Part shown: positions 43,550 to 52,126 of the stretch, in pieces
Layout of the letters: every line of letters begins with the position of its first letter
Position numbering within the stretch: the first letter of the stretch is position 1
From: Blautia parvula
GTDB lineage: Bacteria > Bacillota > Clostridia > Lachnospirales > Lachnospiraceae
Length of the DNA stretch: 64,000 nucleotides
Assembly (NCBI RefSeq): GCF_020215665.1
Contig: NZ_CP084061.1
Span: 5,554,501-5,618,500 of the forward strand
Direction: 5' to 3'
Position numbers and translations under genes: made by a program
The notes under the pieces: model-generated
The model's input: only the letters and a program-made list of their open reading frames with translations
Database searches by the model: none
Told to the model about the DNA's origin: nothing

Positions 43550-44422
43550 TTAACTTTCAGATTTTAAATTTTCTGACACACAATAAACCTTCCGAAACTG
43601 CGAGGGAGACATATAACAGAATCTTTTAAATACCGTAGCAAAATACTGGCTTGAGGAAAATCCATATTCAAATGCTATTTCTGTAATGGAAAGTCTGGTT
43701 GAAAGCAGTAGTTCTTTTGATTTCTTGATTTTCTCCTGCAATATATATTCTCCTGGCGGAATACCAGCTATTCGGACAAAATTTTTCTTAAATGCAGATA
43801 GGGACATATTTTCCATCTGTGCAAGTTCTGAAACATAAATCACCTCTTTTAAATGATTTTGTATGTAGGACATACTGTTCTCAATCTCCCCGTTATGTGA
43901 ATCCTTGCCGGGGATAAATGGGGTCGAAAGGGAAATCAATACTTCGGATAATGCATTTCGTATATGTGTATCAAAATGCATATCCGGTATTATAAAAATT
44001 TCCAGCAATCGTCTCAAGGCTGTGGTAAGATGTGGCGACGGTTTGAAAATACGTGATCCAATATTTCTGAAATAATTGTCCATCTTTGTGTATTCATTTT
44101 CGGATATAAAAATATCTAATTCAGAGATTAAACACAGGTCTACGATAAGATAATACAGGACAGATATCTCTTCCGGCAGGATTCCCGTGCTGTGAGGCTC
44201 ATTAGGCTGTGTAAAAAATACCTCCCCCTGATGGACAGTGTATATCTCATCTATGGTCTGATAGCTCTGCGTTCCTTTTTCAAGAAAAACAAATTCCGTC
44301 ATATTGCCATGTTCATGAAGCGGTATCGGAGGCTGGGCTTTCTGATAGCGTTTATGACCAAGACGGAAAAGAAAATGATTATGGTAATAATAATCATATA
44401 TTTGTGCGTATTCTCTTCCCAT
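43550..44422 (-). CDS. AraC-family regulator with N-terminal cupin
   Basis: This 290-residue protein has a cupin-like ligand domain (about 20-100, with PLHEHGNMTEFVFLEKG and later PHSTG) and a C-terminal AraC double HTH (about 190-285). It is divergent from the URO-D gene and very likely regulates it and the binding protein downstream. AGGAGAG precedes the ATG. Such one-component AraC regulators usually sense sugars or aromatic compounds directly. Confidence 0.9.
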   Translation of the reverse strand: MGREYAQIYDYYYHNHFLFRLGHKRYQKAQPPIPLHEHGNMTEFVFLEKGTQSYQTIDEIYTVHQGEVFFTQPNEPHSTGILPEEISVLYYLIVDLCLISELDIFISENEYTKMDNYFRNIGSRIFKPSPHLTTALRRLLEIFIIPDMHFDTHIRNALSEVLISLSTPFIPGKDSHNGEIENSMSYIQNHLKEVIYVSELAQMENMSLSAFKKNFVRIAGIPPGEYILQEKIKKSKELLLSTRLSITEIAFEYGFSSSQYFATVFKRFCYMSPSQFRKVYCVSENLKSES

Positions 44423-44492
44423 TGAACTCTCCTTTCTGCTGCAAAATCCGGGGGAATGGAAATGTTTGAAAATGTATTTTAGCTAATGTTAT

Positions 44493-44521
44493 AAGACAAA
44501 ATTATACAGATTTATTATACT
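44493..44521 (+). promoter_or_regulatory. Probable promoter of the URO-D/binding-protein operon
   Basis: AAGACA (44493-44498) and TATACT (44516-44521) are 17 bp apart, about 40 bp before the URO-D start. The -35 is imperfect, as expected for an AraC-activated promoter. Confidence 0.5.
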
Positions 44522-44561
44522 TAATATATCATTTATTTATTAAGAAAGGAAGAGAAATACT

Positions 44562-45614
44562 ATGTATGACAGAGATAATGTTCTAAAAGCCATACGCTTT
44601 GAAACTCCAAAATACATACCCATGAAATTTGTTATAAACGATTCCTGCTGGAATGCATATCCACAGAAAGAACTGTTTGACCTGATGGAAGAGCATCCAT
44701 TCTTGTTTCCGGATTTTGAGAGAAAAGAGATTCCCTACGTGCCTGATTATTCCAATGTAGCACAAAAAAATCACCCCTATATGGATGATTGGGGATGTCT
44801 ATGGGAGACAACAGACGATGGTATTACTGGTTCCGTAAAGCAGCACCCACTGGCTGATTGGGAAAATTATGATTCGTATCAGTTTCCTGACCCTGAAAAA
44901 TGTATGGGGATTGGAAAAATAAATTGGCAGTCAGAACAGAAAAGGATACAGGAACGGCAAAAAAAAGGACTTTTGACCATGGAAGGACTGCGGCATGGAC
45001 ATACTTTTTTACAGCTTTGTGATATCAGAGGGTATCAGGAGACGATTTTTGACATGGAGGATGAAGAGCAGAAATTCAGCGATCTGCTGGATAAAATTGT
45101 AGCGTTTAACACTTATATTATTGAGCGCTATGCAGGAATGAATGTGGATATTATGACTTATGCGGAGGACTTGGGTATGCAGGTGGGACCTATGCTGTCT
45201 CCGGAAAATTTTGAACGTTATATACTGCCATGTTATGAAAAGATGATGAAACCGGCAAAGGAAAAAGATATTTTAATCCATATGCATTCAGATGGTGATA
45301 TACGTACTCTGATTCCATTTCTCCTTAAAAGTGGAATACACGTTATAAATTTACAGGATTTGGTAAATGGTATTGACTGGATCAAGGAAAATTTAAAAGG
45401 AAAAGTTTGTATTGACCTTGATATTGACAGGCAGAGGATAACACCATACGGAACGGAGCAGGATATTGATGATCTGATATTGAAGGAGGTGAAAGAACTG
45501 GGTTCGGCAAAGGGAGGGCTTATGATGATTTATGGGCTTTATCCGGGAGTACCGCTGAAAAATATCAAAGCTTTGATGGATGCAATGGAAAAATATGCGT
45601 TTTACTACAATTAA
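44562..45614 (+). CDS. URO-D superfamily protein (possible methyltransferase), second copy
   Basis: This 350-residue protein has the length and strand pattern of uroporphyrinogen-decarboxylase-like barrels. Visible blocks are the start ...RDNVLKAIRFETPKYIPM, DIMTYAEDLGMQVGP (about 208-222), and ILIHMHSDGDI (about 236-246) where MtaA-type zinc methyltransferases carry an HxC motif; here the Cys is absent. The final stretch MMIYGLYPGVPLKNIKAL also fits the fold. It is only distantly like the 420-residue relative at 32428. It shares an operon with an ABC binding protein and a divergent AraC regulator, not with haem genes. Methyl transfer or decarboxylation of an imported compound is a guess. Confidence 0.8.
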   Translation: MYDRDNVLKAIRFETPKYIPMKFVINDSCWNAYPQKELFDLMEEHPFLFPDFERKEIPYVPDYSNVAQKNHPYMDDWGCLWETTDDGITGSVKQHPLADWENYDSYQFPDPEKCMGIGKINWQSEQKRIQERQKKGLLTMEGLRHGHTFLQLCDIRGYQETIFDMEDEEQKFSDLLDKIVAFNTYIIERYAGMNVDIMTYAEDLGMQVGPMLSPENFERYILPCYEKMMKPAKEKDILIHMHSDGDIRTLIPFLLKSGIHVINLQDLVNGIDWIKENLKGKVCIDLDIDRQRITPYGTEQDIDDLILKEVKELGSAKGGLMMIYGLYPGVPLKNIKALMDAMEKYAFYYN

Positions 45615-45667
45615 ACAGTTATCATATGGATACCAGGTGGGGTTGTTTCAAAATGGAGGATTAAACT

Positions 45668-46948
45668 ATGGCAAGGAAAAAAGTTATAGCAGTTATAATA
45701 TCATCGGTATTGATGGCAGCTATATTCTCAGGATGTGGAAGTGTAGAGGGGGATAACGCAGGGAATAAGAGTAATTCTGAAACAAAAAAAGAGGACGAAG
45801 GTATAGTGCTAAGTGTATTTGACGCACAGGCATACGGATTGGAAGAGTATGCGAAGGTAGTGGAAGCTTTTGAAAAGGAGCATCCGGGAGTTACTGTAGA
45901 AGTACAGCATGCTGCAAATGACAGCACCACTATATTACAGTCACGCATCAATTCCAATAATATTCCAGATGTATTTGCAGTAGAAACGGGAACATCCGCA
46001 AAGCTTTATTATGAGTATGCGTATGATTGGAGTGAAGATAATGATGTGACTGGTCTGTTCCTGGAAGATGCGTTAAAAACAGGGATGGATCAAGAAGGGA
46101 ATATTAAATCGCTGCCATGGTCCTATGCTAATATGGGTTTACTATATAACAAAGAATGTTTTGAGAAAGCGGGAATTACGGAACTACCTGTTAATATGGA
46201 TGAGCTGGAAGCGGCATGTGAGAAATTAAAGGCCTCCGGAATAACTCCTATTTCTCTGGCTGCGAAGGAAAGCTGGGTTCTCGGGCAATTGGCAACACAT
46301 TTTATGATAGACAAGGATCTGGATGCAGAGGGAACAAATGATGCTTTAATGTCAGGTAAATTAACATTTGCAGACCTGCCAAATTGGGATAATCTTTTTC
46401 GCTTTTTGGATTTGGCTGTGAAATACGGAACGAATAAACCGCTGGAAATAGACTGGGAGCAATCGGAAAATATGCTGGCAAACGGGGATGCTGCTATCAT
46501 TCATATGGGAGACTGGTGTCAGTCCACATTAGATTCCTTTAATCCTGATGCAGACCTTGCGTTTCTTCCTGTTCCGGTGGGAGAAACAGAGGAGGATGCA
46601 ACGGTTCTCTCCTGCTGTAACTGGACATATATAGTAAATAAAAATTCCGAGAATCTTGAGCTGGCAAAAGAATACACAGAATATATATTAACCTCTGAAA
46701 TGGGACAAGAATGGACATGTGACGGAGTCGGTGCAGCACCAGCGGTGAAGACTGACAGAGAGGTAAAAGGGTTGCTGGCAAATGATGCAAATAAATATAT
46801 TACTGCAGGCAAGACAAATGGCTGGATTCACCCAATTGCTCCCAAGAGTTATTCAGAGACTTGCGGACCGTATTTACAGGCTTATATGACAGGCGAAATG
46901 AGTCAGGACGAAGTAACAGAACTTTTTCAGGAATTTTTCACAAACTAA
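45668..46948 (+). CDS. Orphan ABC sugar-type solute-binding lipoprotein
   Basis: This 426-residue protein has a signal peptide with lipobox FSGC, an acidic linker and a family-1 solute-binding fold (for example GLLYNKECFEKAGI, typical of carbohydrate-binding members). It is followed by a strong terminator, with no permease or ATPase gene. It may deliver ligand to the permeases encoded at 30707-32421, whose operon also has a URO-D gene. TGGAGG precedes the ATG. Ligand unknown. Confidence 0.9.
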   Translation: MARKKVIAVIISSVLMAAIFSGCGSVEGDNAGNKSNSETKKEDEGIVLSVFDAQAYGLEEYAKVVEAFEKEHPGVTVEVQHAANDSTTILQSRINSNNIPDVFAVETGTSAKLYYEYAYDWSEDNDVTGLFLEDALKTGMDQEGNIKSLPWSYANMGLLYNKECFEKAGITELPVNMDELEAACEKLKASGITPISLAAKESWVLGQLATHFMIDKDLDAEGTNDALMSGKLTFADLPNWDNLFRFLDLAVKYGTNKPLEIDWEQSENMLANGDAAIIHMGDWCQSTLDSFNPDADLAFLPVPVGETEEDATVLSCCNWTYIVNKNSENLELAKEYTEYILTSEMGQEWTCDGVGAAPAVKTDREVKGLLANDANKYITAGKTNGWIHPIAPKSYSETCGPYLQAYMTGEMSQDEVTELFQEFFTN

Positions 46949-47307
46949 TATATAAAACCATAATATTGAAAGGATGCTAGAAAAACATCCTGATTAAAAG
47001 AGGAAATTCAACTTGATTTAATGAGCTGAATTTCCTCTTTTTATGATGTAATGGAAGTCCGTTATCTGTACGTATCCTGTTCTAAAGCCTAATCATGAAG
47101 GAAAATCTTCGAGATTTGCAGTTTGGAGGTATGCTGATACTAAAAGAATAGCATATAGTTAAAATACACTAAACCCAACCTTAAAAATTTTAATGTTCAT
47201 AGAAAAATATTCTATGTTTTCTTTCTCTTACATCAGATATACTGTCAATATCAACAAAAACAAAGAACACGGAAAAAAGTGTCAAAGGAAAGGGAGAGAA
47301 TAAGTAT
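46949..47307 (+). promoter_or_regulatory. Intergenic region before mglB: terminator, palindrome, weak promoter
   Basis: After the terminator at 46997-47042 this stretch holds an inverted repeat CATAGAA (47198-47204) / TTCTATG (47210-47216) followed by a T-rich run, and TATACT at 47238-47243 as a possible -10 with no good -35. The palindrome could be an operator or weak attenuator for mgl. No gene is apparent. Confidence 0.4.
46997..47042 (+). terminator. Intrinsic terminator after the orphan binding protein
   Basis: AAAGAGGAAATTCA (46997-47010) pairs perfectly with TGAATTTCCTCTTT (47027-47040), followed by further T. A 14-bp stem with a 16-base loop. Confidence 0.92.
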
Positions 47308-48612
47308 ATGAAGAAAAAAATTGTTTTGATCACAATGGCGGTACTTTTTGGACTTTCAGCTACAGCATGCGGCTCTGGCGGTTCTTCGTCAGAAAAGACA
47401 GACACAACAAAAAAGACAGAAACAGAGGAACCGGCAGCCGAGACATCAGACGTGGCAAACAAAGACAAACCTTTAGTATGGTTTAACCGCCAGCCGTCCA
47501 ACAGTTCTACCGGGGCACTTGATATGACAGCACTTTCATATAATGACAATACATATTATGTCGGATTCGATGCAAACCAGGGCGCTGAGCTTCAGGGCCA
47601 AATGGTAAAAGATTACATCGAGAAAAATATTGATAAAATCGACCGCAACGGTGACGGCGTGATCGGATACGTTCTGGCGATCGGTGATATCGGACATAAT
47701 GATTCCATTGCTCGTACAAGAGGTGTTCGGAAAGCCCTTGGCACAGGAATCGACAAGGACGGCGATATCAACAGTGAACCGGTCGGAACAAATTCAGACG
47801 GATCAGCAGCAGCCGTACAGGATGGTTCCATAGAAGCAGGCGGCAAGACCTATACGATCCGTGAGCTGGCTTCCCAGGAGATGAAGAACTCCGCAGGTGC
47901 TACATGGGATGCGGCTACAGCAGGCAATGCAATCGGAACATGGGCATCCTCCTTTGGTGAGGAGATTGATGTTGTTGTTTCCAATAATGATGGTATGGGC
48001 ATGTCCATGTTCAATGCATGGTCAAAGGACAACAAGGTTCCGACATTCGGATACGATGCAAACAACGACGCGGTAGCAGCTATCGCGGAAGGATACGGCG
48101 GAACGATTAGCCAGCATGCAGATGTTCAGGCATACCTGACCCTTCGTGTTCTGCGCAACGCCCTTGACGGAGCAGACATTGATACCGGTATCGGCACAGC
48201 GGATGAAGCAGGCAATGTTCTGGGCGATGACGTATATGTATACAAAGAGGACGAACGTTCCTACTACGCACTGAATGTAGCAGTTACTGCTGACAACTAC
48301 CAGGACTTCACAGATTCCACAAAGGTTTATGAGCCGGTTTCCACTCAGCTTGAGGAAAGTTCACATCCTACAAAGAAGGTATGGCTTGACATCTACAATG
48401 CATCCGATAACTTCTTAAGCTCAACTTACCAGCCGCTTCTTCAGAACTATGATGGTCTTCTTAACCTGGATGTGGATTACATCGGCGGTGACGGACAGAC
48501 AGAGTCCAATATCACAAACCGTCTCGGAAATCCAAGCCAGTACGATGCATTTGCCATCAACATGGTGAAGACAGACAATGCAGCTTCTTATACATCCTTG
48601 CTTAATCAGTAA
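47308..48612 (+). CDS. mglB: Galactose/methyl-galactoside-type binding lipoprotein
   Basis: This 434-residue protein has a signal peptide and lipobox TACG (Cys at about 21), a Ser/Thr/Glu-rich linker, and a galactose/glucose-binding fold. The EF-hand-like calcium loop of MglB is recognisable as DRNGDGVIGY at about residues 111-120. It is much longer than the E. coli protein (about 330), with extra sequence after the calcium loop that contains a second DKDGDI motif. The ATPase and permease genes follow, separated by two hairpins that may favour accumulation of this transcript. Codon use is high in G+C relative to the preceding operon. Galactose or a related hexose is the expected ligand. Confidence 0.9.
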   Translation: MKKKIVLITMAVLFGLSATACGSGGSSSEKTDTTKKTETEEPAAETSDVANKDKPLVWFNRQPSNSSTGALDMTALSYNDNTYYVGFDANQGAELQGQMVKDYIEKNIDKIDRNGDGVIGYVLAIGDIGHNDSIARTRGVRKALGTGIDKDGDINSEPVGTNSDGSAAAVQDGSIEAGGKTYTIRELASQEMKNSAGATWDAATAGNAIGTWASSFGEEIDVVVSNNDGMGMSMFNAWSKDNKVPTFGYDANNDAVAAIAEGYGGTISQHADVQAYLTLRVLRNALDGADIDTGIGTADEAGNVLGDDVYVYKEDERSYYALNVAVTADNYQDFTDSTKVYEPVSTQLEESSHPTKKVWLDIYNASDNFLSSTYQPLLQNYDGLLNLDVDYIGGDGQTESNITNRLGNPSQYDAFAINMVKTDNAASYTSLLNQ

Positions 48613-48633
48613 TATCCAGTAACTGTTCAGTCA

Positions 48634-48724
48634 GGTCTGCGCATTTACTGCGCTGACCGTGCAAAAGAGTAGTTACAATATCCATTGAAATGCAGACTAT
48701 TAGGGAGAAGAAATTCTCCCTAAT
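48634..48724 (+). other. Two intercistronic hairpins between mglB and mglA
   Basis: The first, GGTC-T-GCGCA / TGCGC-T-GACC (48634-48658), has nine pairs and one T-T mismatch. The second, ATTAGGGAGAA (48699-48709) with TTCTCCCTAAT (48714-48724), is a perfect 11-bp stem closed by a GAAA loop. Neither is followed by a T-run, so they look like mRNA-stabilising or processing structures that let mglB be made in excess. Confidence 0.65.
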
Positions 48725-48802
48725 AATTTACGAAAATAGAAAGCCTGCGAAGCATGTTTTCTATTGTTTATGACTATAAAAATCATACAGGAGTAAAAAT
48801 AT

Positions 48803-50311
48803 ATGGAAGATAAGAAAGATGATATCGTCTTATCCATACGCGGTATGAGCAAGTCCTTTGGCCGAAACAGAGTGCTGGACCATATCAACCTGGATGTGAA
48901 GCGCGGAACGGTCATGGGGCTTATGGGTGAGAACGGTGCCGGTAAGTCCACAATGATGAAGTGTCTTTTCGGTACCTATCAGAAGGATGAGGGCAATATC
49001 TTCCTTGAAGGCAGGGAAGTTAGCTTTTCCGGACCGAAAGATGCTCTTGAGAACGGTATCGCAATGGTTCATCAGGAATTGAACCAGTGTCTGGAACGAA
49101 ATGTGATCGATAACCTGTTCCTCGGACGTTATCCCACCAATTCCATGGGAGTGATCGACGAGGGCAGAATGAAAAAAGAAGCCTCAGAGCTTTTCAGAAA
49201 ACTGGGCATGACCGTAAACCTCACACAGTCCATGCGTCATATGTCTGTATCACAGAGACAGATGTGTGAGATCGCAAAAGCAATTTCCTATAACTCAAAA
49301 GTGATCGTTCTCGATGAGCCTACATCCTCACTGACAGTACAGGAGGTGGATAAGCTCTTTGAGATGATGAGAATGTTAAAAGAGCAGGGAATCTCCCTGA
49401 TCTATATCTCTCATAAAATGGATGAGATCTTTGAAATCTGCGATGAGATATCCGTACTCCGTGACGGTAATCTGGTCATGACAAAGAGTTCCAAAGACAC
49501 AGATATGAATGAACTTATTGCAGCTATGGTTGGGCGTTCTCTTGAAAACAGATTCCCGCCGGTTGACAATACGCCAAAGGATGTGATTCTGTCCATTCAG
49601 CATTTGTCCACAAAGTTTGAACCTCATTTACAGGATATTTCATTTGACGTAAGAGAAGGCGAGATTTTCGGGTTGTACGGCCTGGTTGGGGCAGGCAGGA
49701 CAGAGCTTCTGGAAACCATCTTCGGTGTGCGCACCAGGGCGGCCGGGCGTGTTTATTTTAATAACCGTCTTATGAATTTCAGCAGCGCCAAGGAAGCCAT
49801 GGAACATGGATTTGCCATGATAACAGAGGAGCGGAAAGCAAACGGCCTTTTTTTGAAAGGAGACCTTACGTTTAACACTACGATCGCCAACCTGGAACAG
49901 TATAAGTCGGGGGTGGCTCTCTCTGATTCAAAAATGATCAAGGCAACGGCAAACGAGATCAAAATCATGCATACCAAGTGCATGGGTCCGGATGATATGA
50001 TCTCAAGTCTCTCCGGCGGCAATCAGCAGAAGGTCATTTTCGGAAAATGGCTGGAGCGCGGTCCCCAGATCTTCATGATGGACGAGCCGACGAGAGGAAT
50101 TGACGTGGGTGCAAAATACGAAATTTACGAGCTGATCATCAATATGGCAAAACAGGGAAAGACCGTCATTGTTGTCTCTTCTGAAATGCCCGAGATTCTG
50201 GGAATCACGAACCGCATTGGAGTCATGTCAAACGGACACCTTTCCGGAATCGTGAACACAAAAGAGACAGATCAGGAAGAACTTTTAAGACTCAGCGCAA
50301 AATACCTATAA
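48803..50311 (+). CDS. mglA: Galactose/sugar ABC importer ATPase (two nucleotide-binding domains)
   Basis: This 502-residue protein has two ABC domains, as in MglA/RbsA. The first carries Walker A GENGAGKST, a signature-like MSVSQRQM and Walker B VIVLDEPTSSL. The second has a degenerate Walker A (GLVGAGRTE), signature LSGGNQQK and FMMDEPTRGID. Length and the asymmetric domains are typical of sugar importers of this type. It drives the permease encoded 18 bp downstream. CAGGAG precedes the ATG. Confidence 0.95.
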   Translation: MEDKKDDIVLSIRGMSKSFGRNRVLDHINLDVKRGTVMGLMGENGAGKSTMMKCLFGTYQKDEGNIFLEGREVSFSGPKDALENGIAMVHQELNQCLERNVIDNLFLGRYPTNSMGVIDEGRMKKEASELFRKLGMTVNLTQSMRHMSVSQRQMCEIAKAISYNSKVIVLDEPTSSLTVQEVDKLFEMMRMLKEQGISLIYISHKMDEIFEICDEISVLRDGNLVMTKSSKDTDMNELIAAMVGRSLENRFPPVDNTPKDVILSIQHLSTKFEPHLQDISFDVREGEIFGLYGLVGAGRTELLETIFGVRTRAAGRVYFNNRLMNFSSAKEAMEHGFAMITEERKANGLFLKGDLTFNTTIANLEQYKSGVALSDSKMIKATANEIKIMHTKCMGPDDMISSLSGGNQQKVIFGKWLERGPQIFMMDEPTRGIDVGAKYEIYELIINMAKQGKTVIVVSSEMPEILGITNRIGVMSNGHLSGIVNTKETDQEELLRLSAKYL

Positions 50312-50329
50312 TGAGGGAGATGGAAGGAT

Positions 50330-51985
50330 ATGGCGAAAGGAAACAGTAAGATTCTTACGGCTGAACAGGAAATACAGCTGCGTCAGCCAATCGAGGATTA
50401 TGTCGGCAAGATTCAGGCAAAGATCGACAGCTTCAGAGTGGATGGAATAGACAAAGTGATCTCTCTTCAGAATAAAATCGACAGTATAAAGAGAGACCGT
50501 AATTTTACAAAAGAAGAGAAAGATGCCGAGATTGCCAAAATCCGGACAGAGATGGAGACGGCAAAGGCGGTCGAGGCAAAAAATAAAGATGAGGTTTCAA
50601 AACTGATATCCGATGCGGAGGCATATCTCAAAACGCATTTTGACAGGGATTATTATCAGCCGGTCAAAGAAAGCTGTGAGCAGGAAAAAGCAGCCGTCCA
50701 GGAAAAACACCGCAGAAGGATTGCGGAACTGGAAAAAGAGCATCAGCAGATCATGTCAAAACTTACGGATCATCAGGAGATAAAGGATGAAAAGTATGTT
50801 TATAAGAACCGGCTGTTTGACGCCAAAATGCAGTTGGAAAAGGACCTTCAGCAGGTAAAAGACAGAAGACATATGGCATATAACTACAAATATCATCTGA
50901 TTGATATGCTTCGTATGTCAAAATTCACCTTTGTGGAGTCAAGAGCGCAGAAATGGGAAAATTATAAATATACATTCAACCGCAGAGCCTTTCTTCTGCA
51001 GAACGGATTGTATATTGCCATCATTCTGATCTTTATCATGCTGTGTGCGATCACACCTATGGTAAAAAATGTACCTCTGCTTACCTATAACAATGTATTG
51101 AACATTCTTCAGCAGGCTTCCCCCAGGATGTTCCTGGCGCTGGGCGTTGCCGGACTGATCCTCCTTACCGGTACGGACCTGTCCATTGGCCGTATGGTTG
51201 GTATGGGTATGACAACCGCAACGATCATCATGCATCAGGGCATTAATACAGGCGCGGTTTTCGGACATGTGTTTGACTTTACAGGTATGCCTATTGGTGT
51301 GAGAGTGATCCTGGCTCTGGTGGTTTGTATTGTGTTATGTACCTTCTTCACAGCGATCGCAGGCTTTTTTACAGCCAGATTTAAAATGCATCCGTTTATA
51401 TCGACCATGGCGAACATGCTGGTCATCTTCGGACTTGTTACATACGCGACTAAAGGTGTATCCTTCGGTGCCATTGAGCCCACGATACCCAATATGATCA
51501 TTCCTAAACTAAACGGTTTCCCCACCATCATTATCTGGGCAGTTGCAGCAATCGCAATTGTGTGGTTCATCTGGAACAAGACAACCTTCGGCAAAAACCT
51601 GTACGCAGTGGGCGGCAACCCGGAGGCAGCGGCAGTTTCGGGTATTTCTGTATTCGGTGTAACGGTCGGGGCTTTCATTCTGGCAGGTATTCTTTACGGA
51701 TTCGGTTCCTGGCTTGAATGCGCACGAATGGTTGGCTCCGGTTCTGCAGCCTATGGTCAGGGCTGGGAGATGGATGCGATCGCAGCCTGTGTTGTGGGCG
51801 GTGTATCCTTTACCGGTGGTATCGGTAAGATCTCAGGCGTGGTAGTTGGTGTTATGATCTTCACAGCGCTTACCTATTCCCTTACCATTCTCGGTATTGA
51901 TACGAACCTTCAGTTTGTATTTGAAGGTATCATCATCATTGCGGCTGTAACACTTGACTGTCTGAAATATGTGCAGAAGAAATAA
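50330..51985 (+). CDS. mglC: Galactose/sugar ABC importer permease with N-terminal coiled-coil extension
   Basis: This 551-residue protein has a C-terminal BPD_transp_2 permease (about 220-551, eight to ten helices) with motifs GTDLSIGRMVGMG and the AVGGNPEAAAVSGI ATPase-docking loop. The first about 215 residues are hydrophilic, strongly charged and helical with repeated Glu/Lys heptads (for example KHRRRIAELEKEHQQI), so a long cytoplasmic coiled coil precedes the first helix. E. coli MglC is 336 residues and lacks it. The extension may scaffold the ATPase or a regulator. The frame is continuous and the ATG has a GGGAGATGG site, so this is not a fusion artefact in the sequence shown. A terminator follows. 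Confidence 0.92.
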   Translation: MAKGNSKILTAEQEIQLRQPIEDYVGKIQAKIDSFRVDGIDKVISLQNKIDSIKRDRNFTKEEKDAEIAKIRTEMETAKAVEAKNKDEVSKLISDAEAYLKTHFDRDYYQPVKESCEQEKAAVQEKHRRRIAELEKEHQQIMSKLTDHQEIKDEKYVYKNRLFDAKMQLEKDLQQVKDRRHMAYNYKYHLIDMLRMSKFTFVESRAQKWENYKYTFNRRAFLLQNGLYIAIILIFIMLCAITPMVKNVPLLTYNNVLNILQQASPRMFLALGVAGLILLTGTDLSIGRMVGMGMTTATIIMHQGINTGAVFGHVFDFTGMPIGVRVILALVVCIVLCTFFTAIAGFFTARFKMHPFISTMANMLVIFGLVTYATKGVSFGAIEPTIPNMIIPKLNGFPTIIIWAVAAIAIVWFIWNKTTFGKNLYAVGGNPEAAAVSGISVFGVTVGAFILAGILYGFGSWLECARMVGSGSAAYGQGWEMDAIAACVVGGVSFTGGIGKISGVVVGVMIFTALTYSLTILGIDTNLQFVFEGIIIIAAVTLDCLKYVQKK

Positions 51986-51998
51986 ATAGATATACTTG

Positions 51999-52032
51999 CC
52001 AAAAGGGTCAGAGATTGTTCTGACCCTTTTGG
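51999..52032 (+). terminator. Terminator after mglC
   Basis: CCAAAAGGGTCAGA (51999-52012) pairs perfectly with TCTGACCCTTTTGG (52019-52032), a 14-bp stem with a six-base loop. The T-run after it is weak (TCGATTTT), so some read-through into the sensor operon is possible. Confidence 0.85.
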
Positions 52033-52053
52033 TCGATTTTGGAAAGGCTGACG

Positions 52054-52082
52054 TTTACATTTATTTTTGGATTTGCTATACT
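52054..52082 (+). promoter_or_regulatory. Strong promoter of the mgl-linked sensor operon
   Basis: TTTACA (52054-52059) and TATACT (52077-52082) are 17 bp apart, with TGC just before the -10 (extended -10). Transcription would start near 52089, before the chosen gene start at 52127. Confidence 0.75.
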
Positions 52083-52126
52083 ATTACAATACAAGGCGGA
52101 TATACACGCACATGGAGACAAAAGAT

